From: Glycomyces tritici
Lineage (GTDB): Bacteria > Actinomycetota > Actinomycetes > Mycobacteriales > Micromonosporaceae
Assembly: GCF_030403505.1 (NCBI RefSeq)
Contig: NZ_JAUEMJ010000004.1
Span: 1-64,000, forward strand
Direction of reading: 5' to 3'
DNA: 64,000 nucleotides
Both the position numbers and the translations under genes were made by a program. Under the pieces are notes generated by a model. The model was not told where the DNA came from. It was given only the letters and a program-made list of their open reading frames with translations, and ran no database searches. The first letter of the stretch is position 1; each line of letters begins with the position of its first letter. Positions 56,429 to 64,000 of this stretch are shown piece by piece.

Positions 56429-57474
56429 ACCTCGGCCCCGACCATCTCCCGCTGAGGCGCATCCTCCTCGGTGACGCACGCGAACGGTTGGCCGATCTGC
56501 CCGCGAACAGTGTGGACTGCGCGATCACCAGCCCGCCCTACTTCGCTCTTCGCGACTACGGCCACCCGGAGCAGATCGGCTTGGAGAGCGACGTGGACGG
56601 CTGGGTACGCGCACTCGTGGATATCTGCCGCCGACTCGCCCGCGTTCTCAAACCGGGCGGCGCCCTGTGGTTGAACGTCGGCGACGGCTACAGCAACCAC
56701 GTCCGGCAAGGTGCACCCCCGAAGGGCCTGCTGCTTGGGCCGCAGCGCTTGGCTCTGGTGCTGGCCGAGGACGGCTGGATCATGCGCAACCAGATCATCT
56801 GGGCCAAGACCAACCCCATTCCATCGAGCGTGGCTGACCGCTTCAGCTGCGGATACGAGGTGCTGTTCCTCCTGGTGCGATCACGGCACTACTTCTTCGA
56901 CCTCGACGCTGTTCGAGTTCCACCTCGTTCTCGGGCCGGCCGCCGGACCGACGTCGAGGGTTACCGCTACTTGCCCGAGGAGGCGCTGCCGGAGGGTGGC
57001 GGCGTCGATGACAACCGCGGGCTCAACCGCATGAAGGGCGCGGGCAAGGTGTCGCATCCCTTGGGCAAGAACCCCGGCGACGTCTGGCAACTGTCCACTG
57101 CGGCCTATCGAGGCGAGCACTTCGCCACCTTCCCGCTGGGACTGGTGGAGACGCCGCTACTCGCAACGTGCCCCGAGAAGGTGTGCGCGGAATGCGGCAC
57201 ACCCTGGCTGCGAGCCAAGGTGGATCGCGACCGGCAGCCGCCACAGCTCGGCGAACTTCGCCCAGGTTGCACGTGCGATGCGGAGACGGTGCCGGGCGTG
57301 GTGCTCGATCCGTTCATGGGCTCGGGGACGGTGGCGCTGGCTGCGGAGATGCACGGGCGGGACTGGATCGGCTGTGAGCTTAACCCGGTGTACGTCGCGC
57401 TGGCTCGACAGCGCTTGGCGGAGTGGCGGGCCGAGCATCGCTCAGCTACCGAGCGGGAGGGCTGCGACCCGTGA
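56425..57474 (+). CDS. Site-specific DNA methyltransferase (N4-C/N6-A), orphan
   Basis: 349 residues. Catalytic motif IV TSPPYFALRDYG lies near the N-terminus and the SAM-binding motif DPFMGSGTVALAAEMHGRDW near the C-terminus, giving the beta-class order of methylases. A zinc-ribbon-like insert CPEKVCAECGTPW..CTC lies between. No restriction enzyme is directly adjacent; within mobile elements such enzymes often protect incoming DNA. Coupled to the replication-relaxation gene. Confidence 0.9.
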   Translation: MNLGPDHLPLRRILLGDARERLADLPANSVDCAITSPPYFALRDYGHPEQIGLESDVDGWVRALVDICRRLARVLKPGGALWLNVGDGYSNHVRQGAPPKGLLLGPQRLALVLAEDGWIMRNQIIWAKTNPIPSSVADRFSCGYEVLFLLVRSRHYFFDLDAVRVPPRSRAGRRTDVEGYRYLPEEALPEGGGVDDNRGLNRMKGAGKVSHPLGKNPGDVWQLSTAAYRGEHFATFPLGLVETPLLATCPEKVCAECGTPWLRAKVDRDRQPPQLGELRPGCTCDAETVPGVVLDPFMGSGTVALAAEMHGRDWIGCELNPVYVALARQRLAEWRAEHRSATEREGCDP

Positions 57475-57563
57475 GGTGTTCAGGGGCTCGTCGGGGGCCT
57501 GCGGCTGAGAATCGTCATCTCTACAGGGAGATGGCCAGCCGCACCACACCGAGGAGGAGCGTT

Positions 57564-57872
57564 ATGGAGCCCAAGAGTTCGGGCATCAAGACGCTAGGCA
57601 TCAAGCTGCCGGATGAACTGCACGCGCAGTTCACGCTGGTGGCCCAGCTGGACGGGCTGTCCCTCGCCGATGCCCTGCGGCGCGCGGTCGAGGAGTACGT
57701 AGCCCGCAAGCGTGCCGAAGGCGACTTCGCCGCTCGTGCCGCTGCTGCGCTCGAGGAGATCGAGCGCGAGGCGGCGGCCCGGCGCGACGCCATCCAGGCG
57801 CTGTTCGGGTCTGAGACTCCGGCGAGCGCAGAGGCGAAGACGACGCCTCGTCGCAAGAGCAACCAGAGCTAG
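57564..57872 (+). CDS. Ribbon-helix-helix-like protein
   Basis: 102 residues, ATG 57564 after GAGGAGGAGC. The start LGIKLPDELHAQFTLVAQLD resembles an Arc/MetJ-type RHH (beta-strand then helix-turn-helix) and the rest is a charged coil (AALEEIEREAAARRDAIQAL). Probably DNA binding, perhaps regulating the transfer module or partitioning. Ends in a bidirectional terminator. Confidence 0.75.
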   Translation: MEPKSSGIKTLGIKLPDELHAQFTLVAQLDGLSLADALRRAVEEYVARKRAEGDFAARAAAALEEIEREAAARRDAIQALFGSETPASAEAKTTPRRKSNQS

Positions 57873-57891
57873 AACTTTCTGCTCAGGTCAG

Positions 57892-57925
57892 GGGTGAAGA
57901 GTGGCGTGCTAGCCCCTCTTCACCC
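57892..57925. terminator. Bidirectional terminator
   Basis: GGGTGAAGAG (57892-57901) / CTCTTCACCC (57916-57925), 10-bp perfect stem, between the convergent RHH and PLD-like genes. Confidence 0.85.
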
Positions 57926-58762
57926 TCATTTCCCGGACGGCGCTTCGACTGTGTTCGATTCGCTCCGAAGCGATTGAGGCTGGATCAAAGTAGCTTCCTT
58001 CCAGAATTTCTCGATCGTAGCGACGTACGACCGCTGCAAAGATGAAGGTAGAGGGTAGATCACGGTGAGATGACTATGAATACCCGTAAGCGAAGTCCCT
58101 AGAAGGGAGACTGTTTTATCCTCGCTGATTATGCAACGGTCATGCAGGTTAGTGCTCGTGGAATACCTCACTTCCAATCGGTCCTTCACCTCAGCCTGAA
58201 GATCATGCAATGCGGAAGCAAGCAGTTGGATCGGTCCCGCCTTCTTCTTCGGCGGGTGCTTCGGTTCCTTGACCAGGACTCTTGTAATTTTGGTGCTCCG
58301 AAGAAGCCACGGAAGCATGTCTGGAAGAAAATAGGGGTCGACAAGTAGGCCCGCTCCAGCTTCGCTTGTGAATCGAGTTAGCTGGGTGACAGGGAGGCCA
58401 CTCTCATCTTCTGAGGAGTTGAGAACTTCGCAAACTTGCGTGGCCTCATCCGAGATGCCAGTGAGCATCCGATGGGCTTGTAGAACGTGGCGACCAAGAT
58501 CAGTAATTATCAATCCATTATCACCATGCGCGACCCAACCAGAATTCAAGAAGAAGTCGACGACTTGCTCCGGCTCACGACGGTACATCATGAGTCTCTG
58601 CATTCTCTCGATTGAGGACTCGTATTTCTCGTCTGATGGCATCGGAGTGGAAGAGTAGCCGTCGATTGCGAGCGGATGGGGCTCGTGACCTACGTCATTT
58701 AGTGCCGAAATTAGAACTAGGGACCGATACGTCACGTTCGACATGATGGGTGAGTTGCTCAT
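57926..58762 (-). CDS. PLD-like protein (possible nuclease), A+T-richer cargo
   Basis: 278 residues from ATG 58762. The C-terminal half has STNLHDRCIISEDKTVSLLG followed by TSLTG, a single HxD/HKD-like motif of the phospholipase D superfamily (His, Asp and Ser positions). The N-terminal half is helical and wHTH-like (VVDFFLNSGWVAHGDNGLII). A -35 TTGACA (58796-58801) and a -10-like TATAGT (58769-58774) lie close to the ATG with almost no leader. The neighbouring methyltransferase invites an R-M-like idea, as in BfiI-type enzymes, but that is speculative. Confidence 0.65.
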   Translation of the reverse strand: MSNSPIMSNVTYRSLVLISALNDVGHEPHPLAIDGYSSTPMPSDEKYESSIERMQRLMMYRREPEQVVDFFLNSGWVAHGDNGLIITDLGRHVLQAHRMLTGISDEATQVCEVLNSSEDESGLPVTQLTRFTSEAGAGLLVDPYFLPDMLPWLLRSTKITRVLVKEPKHPPKKKAGPIQLLASALHDLQAEVKDRLEVRYSTSTNLHDRCIISEDKTVSLLGTSLTGIHSHLTVIYPLPSSLQRSYVATIEKFWKEATLIQPQSLRSESNTVEAPSGK

Positions 58763-60801
58763 GGCGGAACTATAGCCCACGACTCGATTGAAAGCTGTCA
58801 AATCCACAGCTCCCAAGAGTCGAAAAGGCTGAAATAATAAATACATGGGAATGTATTTATATGAACAAAATCGTGTCTGGCGGGGACGTTTTCCCAGGTG
58901 TACCCTGCCTGGACTGAGACGCGGATAGACGCGTTCTCGTGAGAGAAAGGAGAATCGGCATGAAAGAAGAATCGTCGTACACGGATCAAGGAATGGATCT
59001 TGATCTCACCGGAATCGCGGAGAGCACCCGCATTCGGAACACCAGAACCGCTCGATACCAGGGCAAGCGCGAGCTGCTTATCGAACAGCTCAACGACCCC
59101 TCCGGCGGCCTCGGTTCACTGGTTCGCGAGCTACAAGGTGAGGAGCCGCCGTCGCTTGACCACGTGCTCCGAATCGTCATCTACCTGCGGGTGAGCACCG
59201 AGGAACAGGCCCGCGTCGGGGGCGAGATGGAGGGCTACTCGATCCCGGCGCAGCGTGAGGCATGCCTGCTCAAGGTGCGACAGCTCGGTGGCATCCTGGT
59301 CGAGGAGTACGTGGACGCTGGTGAGTCAGCCAAGTCCGCCAACCGCCCGCTCCTCCAGAAGATGTTGCGCGAGTTGAAGTCTCGCCGAATCGAACGTCGT
59401 CGTGCACAAGATCGACCAGCTCGCTCGCAACCGAGCGGACGACGTGGAGATAAACGCCGCGATTGCTCGGGCGGGGGCCAAGCTCATCTCGGTGTCTGAG
59501 CCGGTGGACGAGACGCCTGCAGGGCGACTGCTTTACAACATGATGGCCGACGTGGCGCAGTACCACTCGGACAACCTCGCCGTGGAAGTCCTCAAGGGTA
59601 TGGACGGCAAGGCTAAAGCCGGAGGCACGCCGTACCGAGCGCCGATCGGGTACCTCAACCACCGCGAGTTTCGGGACGGGGCGGACATCCGCACGATCAT
59701 CGTTGACCCCGAGCGCGGGCCGCTGGTGCGCTGGGCGTTCGAGCAGTATGCCCTTGGCGACTGGGCCATCCGGCAACTGGTCGACGCGCTCAACGCCCAA
59801 GGGCTGCGGACTCGCGCCACCCGCAAGCGCACCGCGAAGCCACTCACCATCAACGGCGTCCACCACATGCTGCGCAACCCCTACTACATGGGGGTCGTCC
59901 CCTATCGAGGTATCTACCACGAAGGCAAGCACGAGCCACTAGTGAGCAGCGAGACGTGGCTGCGCGTCCAAGACGTGCTTTCAGCCCATCGCCTCACCGG
60001 GGAGAAGGAGCGCAAGCACCCGCACTACCTCAAGGGCACGATCTTCTGCGGTGAGTGCGGCGCACGCCTCATCTACTCCGAGAACACCGGCAAGTCCGGT
60101 GGCGTCTACGTGTACTACGTCTGCCTGTCGCACCTGACCAAGCGCCAGCCCTGCACCCGCAAATACGTACGACTGGACAAAATCGAGCCCGCCATCGAGG
60201 ACTTCTACCGCTCGTTGCGGCTGCCAGCCGACCGGGCCGAGATGATCCGCGCAGGCGTCATGAAGGAGCTCGAAAGCGAGCGCGAAGAGGTTGCCCAGAA
60301 CAAGCGCCGAGCCGAGAAGCGGCTCAAGGACGCCGAAGAACAACGCGCCAAGCTGATCCAGGCTCACTACGCCGGTGCGGTACCGCTCGACCTCATGAAG
60401 GGCGAGATGGCCCGGCTCACGCGGGACATTGACGAGGCACGGCAGGCGATCACGGACGCAACGAGAAACGTCACGAACCTGGAGGACACGCTGGATCTCG
60501 CCCTGGAGATGGCGAAGGACTGCGCCAACCAGTACCTCGCAGCCAACCCACGCATCCGGAGATTGATTAATCAAGGGCTGTTCAAAAAGCTCTACATCGG
60601 CGAAGACGGCGCCGTGGACCGCTTCGAGATGACCGAGCCGTTCGCTACGCTCCTTGATCCGGAGCTGTTGGAGGACCTTGCGAGCGCTGAGCCGGCCACT
60701 TCCATTCGCGGCGAGGCGACAGCCGAGCTGCCGCCAGCTACGGATCATGGGGACGAGGCACGGGCCTCGCTCTCACACATGTTCACATGCGAAAAACGGA
60801 C

Positions 60802-60839
60802 AAAAAAGAACCAGCCGGACGTTTCGTACGTCCGGCTGG
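60802..60839 (-). terminator. tRNA-Leu terminator
   Basis: CCAGCCGGACG (60811-60821) / CGTCCGGCTGG (60829-60839), 11-bp perfect stem, 7-nt loop, with TTCTTTTTT following on the minus strand. It is 19 bp past the tRNA-Leu 3' end. Confidence 0.9.
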
Positions 60840-60857
60840 GTTCAAACATGATTACTC

Positions 60858-60942
60858 TGGTGCGCGAGGGGGGACTCGAACCCCCACGTCCTAGGACACA
60901 GGAACCTAAATCCTGCGCGTCTGCCAGTTCCGCCACTCGCGC
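60858..60942 (-). tRNA. tRNA-Leu(UAG)
   Basis: Acceptor GCGCGAG/CTCGCGC, long variable arm, anticodon stem CAGGA/TCCTG with loop TTTAGGT giving TAG (reads CUA), T-loop TTCGAGT. CCA is encoded at 60858-60860. It lies next to the island's recombinase and is read antisense by that open frame. Confidence 0.95.
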
Positions 60943-61098
60943 GCAGCGCGGCGCGGCGGATCGGAAGGATCAGTCGCCACTCGCGCCAGCAGTGGCCGGC
61001 GGCATCGTCGCCGATGCGCCGGGTGCCGTGCCGGGTGGTCCGGCGATGGGCAGCAACTAGTGTTTCACACGCGTCAGGGGTCCCGTAGTCTGGTGGGG

Positions 61099-61827
61099 AT
61101 GACTCGACCTGACAAGCGCGCCGCCGATGAGCTGCGCCCCGTGAAGTTCACCCGCTCCTGGACCGACCACCCCGAGGGCTCGGTGCTCGTTGAATTCGGC
61201 CGCACCCGGGTGCTCTGCACCGCGACGGTGACGCCCGGCGTCCCGCGCTGGCGCCGCGGGTCCGGCGAGGGCTGGGTGACCGCCGAGTACTCGATGCTCC
61301 CGCGGTCCACGCACTCGCGCTCCGACCGCGAGTCGATCCGCGGGAAGATCGGCGGCCGGACCCATGAGATCTCGCGTCTCATCGGCCGTTCCCTGCGCGC
61401 CTGCATCGACTTCAAAGCCCTCGGCGAGAACACGATCACGCTCGACTGCGATGTGCTGCAGGCGGACGGCGGGACCCGCACAGCCGCGATCACCGGGGCC
61501 TACGTGGCCCTGCACGACGCCGTGGACTGGCTCAAGGAGCAGAAGATCGCCCGCAAGCCCGACAAGATCCTGACGACCTCGGTCGCGGCGATCAGCGTCG
61601 GCGTGGTCAACGGCGTGCCGGTGCTCGACCTTCCTTACGAGGAGGACGTCGCCGCTTCGGTCGACATGAACGTGGTCTGCACCGGCGAAGGCGACTTCGT
61701 CGAGGTCCAGGGCACGGGCGAGGAGGCGGTGTTCAACCGCGCCGAGCTCGACTCGCTGCTGGACCTGGCCCTCAAGGGCTGCAAGGAACTCGCCGGCCTC
61801 CAGGCCCGGACCCTGCTCTCGCCATGA
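61099..61827 (+). CDS. rph: Ribonuclease PH
   Basis: 242 residues; trims tRNA 3' ends by phosphorolysis. The RNase PH fold is clear: [77 protein letters not shown] and [21 protein letters not shown] at 61099 with GGTGGGG nearby; the longer upstream frame is not needed. The rdgB start overlaps its stop, as in most actinobacteria. Confidence 0.95.
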   Translation: MTRPDKRAADELRPVKFTRSWTDHPEGSVLVEFGRTRVLCTATVTPGVPRWRRGSGEGWVTAEYSMLPRSTHSRSDRESIRGKIGGRTHEISRLIGRSLRACIDFKALGENTITLDCDVLQADGGTRTAAITGAYVALHDAVDWLKEQKIARKPDKILTTSVAAISVGVVNGVPVLDLPYEEDVAASVDMNVVCTGEGDFVEVQGTGEEAVFNRAELDSLLDLALKGCKELAGLQARTLLSP

Positions 61828-62408
61828 GGGTCCTGCTCGCCACCCGCAACGCCGGGAAGATCGACGAGCTGCGGGAGATCCTCGCCGAGGCCGCTCCGCA
61901 CATCGAGCTCGTCGGCCTGAACGCCGTCGCCGACTACCCCGAGACCCCCGAGACCGAGCTGACGTTCGCAGGGAACGCGCTGCTCAAGGCCCATGACGGT
62001 GTCAAGCACACCGGGCTCGCGACGATCGCCGACGACTCCGGTCTCGCCGTTGACGCCCTCAACGGGATGCCCGGCGTGCTCTCGGCCCGCTGGGCCGGCA
62101 GCGCCAAGGACGACGCGGCGAACAACGCGCTGCTGCTCGACCAGCTCGCGGACGTCCCTGACGGCCTGCGCGGCGCGAAGTTCGTGTGCGCCGCCGCGAT
62201 CGTCTGGCCCGACGGGCGCGAGCTCGTGGTCCACGGCGAAATGCACGGGACCGTGGGACGTGAACCGAAGGGCGCCAACGGCTTCGGCTACGACCCGCTC
62301 TTCACCCCCGACGGCTTCGACCGCACCAGCGCCGAGCTCACCGCGGCGGAGAAGAACGCGATCTCCCACCGGGGGAAGGCATTCCGGGAGCTTGCGAGCG
62401 GAATCTGA
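61824..62408 (+). CDS. rdgB: dITP/XTP pyrophosphatase (HAM1/RdgB)
   Basis: 194 residues; hydrolyses non-canonical purine nucleoside triphosphates. Signatures [65 protein letters not shown] and the end [11 protein letters not shown] are all present. ATG overlaps rph stop. The last 23 bases, from GGGAG at 62386 to the stop, form the first unit of a downstream tandem repeat array. Confidence 0.95.
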   Translation: MRVLLATRNAGKIDELREILAEAAPHIELVGLNAVADYPETPETELTFAGNALLKAHDGVKHTGLATIADDSGLAVDALNGMPGVLSARWAGSAKDDAANNALLLDQLADVPDGLRGAKFVCAAAIVWPDGRELVVHGEMHGTVGREPKGANGFGYDPLFTPDGFDRTSAELTAAEKNAISHRGKAFRELASGI

Positions 62409-62570
62409 GGCTCTGCCGCGAGCTTGCGAGCGGAATCTGAGGCTCTGCCGGGAGCTTGCGACCGGAGTCTGAGGCTCTGCCGAGAACTTGTGAACGGAAT
62501 CTGAGGCTCGCGAGCCTGCGACTGGCATCTGAGCCACGGCTGGGAGCTTGCGACCTAAAACTGAAGCACC
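62386..62570 (+). repeat. 32-bp degenerate tandem repeats grown from the rdgB 3' end
   Basis: Units begin at 62386, 62418, 62450, 62482, 62510 and 62542 with decreasing identity; the first three are nearly identical (GGGAGCTTGCGAGCGGAATC core then TGAGGCTCTGCC). The first unit contains the final codons and stop of rdgB. The fourth unit is 28 bp. The period is not a multiple of 3 and no spacer variety exists, so it is not a coding or CRISPR array. Confidence 0.9.
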
Positions 62571-62592
62571 GCAACACCTGAGCGTTGCGATT

Positions 62593-62614
62593 GAGGCGGC
62601 CCTAGGGCCGCCTC
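62593..62614. terminator. Bidirectional terminator
   Basis: GAGGCGGCCCTAGGGCCGCCTC is an exact 22-bp palindrome between the convergent rdgB and bcp genes; TTCG follows on the plus strand. It overlaps no coding sequence. Confidence 0.8.
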
Positions 62615-62619
62615 TTCGC

Positions 62620-63069
62620 TTACCGGTTCTTCAGCAGCTCGAGGGCTTTGTCCGCGTGGGCGTTCATGTTCAGCTCGCTCTTGAACGCACCGAGGATGAC
62701 GCGGCCCTCGCCGATGACGAAGGTCTTGCGCTTGGTGGCGATGATGCCGAGCTTGCGGCGCACGTCGAAGGCCTCGGCGATCTTCCCCTCCGGGTCGGAC
62801 AGGAGCGGGTAGCCGAAGGAGTGCTTGGCGGCGAACGCGGCCTGGCGGTCGACCGTGTCGTTGGAGATGCCGACCGGGGTGGCGCCGGCAGCCTCGAAGT
62901 CGGCGGCGAGGTCGCGGAAGTGGCAGGCCTCGGCGGTGCAGCCCGGTGTCATCGCCTGCGGGTAGAAGAAGAGCACGACGGGGCCGTTCTCGAGGAGCTC
63001 GTCGAGGCTGCGGGGCGTCCCCGTCTCGTCGTCGAGGGTGAATGCGGGGGCGGTGTCTCCGGTGTCCAT
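62620..63069 (-). CDS. bcp: Thioredoxin-dependent peroxiredoxin (Bcp/PrxQ), second copy
   Basis: 149 residues from ATG 63069. Peroxidatic Cys44 in AMTPGCTAEACHFRD with Cys49 in CHF; the C-terminal half keeps SFGYPLLSDPEGKIAEAFDV and RKTFVIGEGRVILG. Shorter and distinct from the copy at 23.5 kb, but same 1-Cys/PrxQ lineage. The longer upstream open frame overlaps promoter space and is not used. Convergent with rdgB across the repeat array. Confidence 0.93.
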   Translation of the reverse strand: MDTGDTAPAFTLDDETGTPRSLDELLENGPVVLFFYPQAMTPGCTAEACHFRDLAADFEAAGATPVGISNDTVDRQAAFAAKHSFGYPLLSDPEGKIAEAFDVRRKLGIIATKRKTFVIGEGRVILGAFKSELNMNAHADKALELLKNR

Positions 63070-63258
63070 GGAGCCGAGTGTATCCGCGCGTCCGCGAATC
63101 GAATCGTTCCTTGCCGGGCGGCCGGATACCGTTGCGTTCCACCAAGTGATATAGATACACTCGAATATCACGATATCGTCAGCAGCAGTCCACAAGATCG
63201 CGCTGGCTCTTCGAGGGCCAGGTTGGGAGCGCTCCATGTCCGGCAGAGGAGTAATTCC

Positions 63259-64000
63259 ATGTCCACCACCGCCACGTCGGCGCTCGGCGGCAGACGCCGC
63301 AGAATCGCCGCCGTCATGTCAATGGTCCTGGCCGCAGTAACGGCCATGACCATCACGGGGCTCTTCAGCAGAGACGAGGCCGAAGCCCACGGCGCCACGG
63401 TCTTCCCGGGCTCGCGCCAGTACTTCTGCTACTTCGACGGCCTCAGCGGGGGCGGCCAGCTCGACCCCTACAACGAAGCCTGCCAGGCCGCCCTCGACCA
63501 GGGCGGGTCCACCCCGTTCTACAACTGGTTCGGGAACCTCGACTCCAACGGCGCGGGCAAGACCGTCGGCTACATCCCCGACGGGCAGATCTGCGACGGC
63601 GGGGGCCGCGGCCCGTACGACTTCTCGGCGTTCAACGAGCCGGGCAACTGGCCGAAGACCCACGTGACCGCCGGCGCGAACGTCGAGTGGCGCTACAACA
63701 ACTGGGCCCACCACCCCGGCAAGTTCGACCTCTACATCACCAAGGACGGGTGGGACCCGAACCAGCCGCTCGCCTGGGACGACCTCGAGAAGTTCCAGAC
63801 CTTCACGAACCCGGCCTCCAACGGCGGGCCCGGGAGCGACGACCACTACTACTACGCGAACCTGAAGCTGCCGCAGAAGTCCGGTTACCACGTGGTCTTC
63901 ACGCACTGGGTGCGCTCGGACTCGACCGAGAACTTCTACGCCTGCTCCGACGTCGTCTTCGACGGCGGCAACGGCGAGGTCACCGGCATCCGCCCGGGCG
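63259..64000 (+). CDS. Secreted AA10 lytic polysaccharide monooxygenase / chitin-binding protein, partial
   Basis: The frame starts at ATG 63259 after AGAGGAG and runs off the right edge. A signal peptide of ~43 residues ends at DEAEAHGATVFPGSRQYFC, so the mature N-terminal His can form the copper histidine brace; the second His is in KTHVTAGANVEWRYNNWAHH or nearby. Conserved QICDGGGRGPYDFSAF and DLYITKDGWDP identify an AA10/GbpA-like domain acting on chitin or cellulose. The 3' end and any carbohydrate-binding module are outside the window. Confidence 0.88.
   Translation, partial: MSTTATSALGGRRRRIAAVMSMVLAAVTAMTITGLFSRDEAEAHGATVFPGSRQYFCYFDGLSGGGQLDPYNEACQAALDQGGSTPFYNWFGNLDSNGAGKTVGYIPDGQICDGGGRGPYDFSAFNEPGNWPKTHVTAGANVEWRYNNWAHHPGKFDLYITKDGWDPNQPLAWDDLEKFQTFTNPASNGGPGSDDHYYYANLKLPQKSGYHVVFTHWVRSDSTENFYACSDVVFDGGNGEVTGIRPG

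Larger units (their letters stand above)
40907..60800 (+). mobile_element. Mosaic integrative genomic island beside tRNA-Leu
   Basis: This block separates the sulfite-oxidase gene from tRNA-Leu/rph and holds a serine recombinase at its right end, a TraG-like ATPase, a replication-relaxation protein, a DNA methyltransferase and many accessory genes. Base composition shifts: 42.6-46.1 kb is clearly richer in A+T than the rest. The exact ends are not proven. An 8-bp match GCGAAAAA at 40915-40922 and 60789-60796 is a weak candidate core. No relaxase is recognised, so mobilisation mode is uncertain. Confidence 0.8.
58960..61060 (+). pseudogene. Large serine recombinase, frameshifted; 3' end runs antisense into tRNA-Leu
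   Basis: ATG 58960 starts a serine recombinase: VIYLRVSTEEQARVGGEM gives the catalytic Ser in YLRVST, and after the break HKIDQLARNRADDVEINAAI, RLLYNMMADVAQYHSDNLAV, a recombinase domain with CGECGARL zinc ribbon and a coiled coil (~ERRKRAEKRLKDAE type) follow. At 59392-59395 the coding sequence reads ATC GAAC instead of ATC GAC: one extra A shifts frame 1 to frame 2 (start of the second frame near 59396). Removing it restores KSRRIDVVVHKIDQL. The frame then has no stop until 61058, reading through the tRNA-Leu antisense. Likely inactive unless the insertion is a sequencing error. Confidence 0.85.

Noticed and set aside
60852..61060. Real C-terminus of the recombinase
   Set aside because: The residues read here are the antisense of a tRNA-Leu and host DNA, so they are not a conserved protein segment.
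62386..62570. CRISPR array
   Set aside because: Units are contiguous and degenerate, have no unique spacers, and begin inside the rdgB coding sequence.

Overview
The window is high-GC actinobacterial chromosome carrying two integrated mobile elements. Support for an actinomycete includes a RepSA/TraB-type integrative element (AICE), a protein O-mannosyltransferase, a predicted Nur-type nickel operator and many GTG starts and ATGA overlaps. The genus is not determined; a Glycomyces- or Stackebrandtia-like host would be only a guess.

Layout. (1) 1-8906: most of an AICE. It has an XRE regulator, a GntR repressor, a small acidic protein, an SpdB-like membrane protein, an FtsK-like TraB translocase, two small proteins, an HUH-type Rep and a tyrosine integrase. 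It ends at the 3' end of tRNA-Ala(CGC); its other end lies left of the window. (2) 8907-40906: core chromosome. Genes are protein O-mannosyltransferase, class A PBP, metG, tatD, CopC/CopD, a DsbA-like protein, cbiMNQO with a Nur box, bcp, a two-component system, katG, a nine-gene mannan/manno-oligosaccharide locus (LacI, ABC importer, GH113, BadF-type kinase, manA, GH2 beta-mannosidase) and a sulfite-oxidase-like enzyme. (3) About 40.91-60.80 kb: a mosaic genomic island with a serine recombinase at its right end beside tRNA-Leu(UAG). Its left third is richer in A+T and holds a PD-(D/E)XK protein, a minus-strand set (2OG-Fe(II) oxygenase, SDR, two-TM protein) and a NrdR-like protein with two ATP-cones. 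The middle and right hold an XRE/flavoprotein pair, small membrane proteins and a coupled transfer module (TraG/VirD4-like ATPase, replication-relaxation protein, DNA methyltransferase), then an RHH protein and a PLD-like protein. (4) 60.86-64.0 kb: core again, with tRNA-Leu, rph, rdgB, a second bcp and the start of a secreted AA10 LPMO/chitin-binding protein cut by the window edge.

How genes work together. The mannan locus reads as one coupled pathway: GH113 and GH2 enzymes release mannose, a kinase phosphorylates it, and ManA makes fructose-6-phosphate. Import is by a binding lipoprotein and two permeases with no dedicated ATPase. The cbiMNQO genes form an ECF importer; the exact TTGCAA-N5-TTGCAA operator upstream argues for nickel. 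The AICE genes follow the usual order regulation, transfer, replication, integration.

Most notable points: the island's recombinase has a one-base insertion frameshift and its open frame runs antisense through tRNA-Leu; a 32-bp degenerate tandem array has grown out of the 3' end of rdgB; a flavoprotein gene has lost its expected stop; and the A+T-richer island segment holds an unassigned oxygenase/SDR/membrane-protein cassette.
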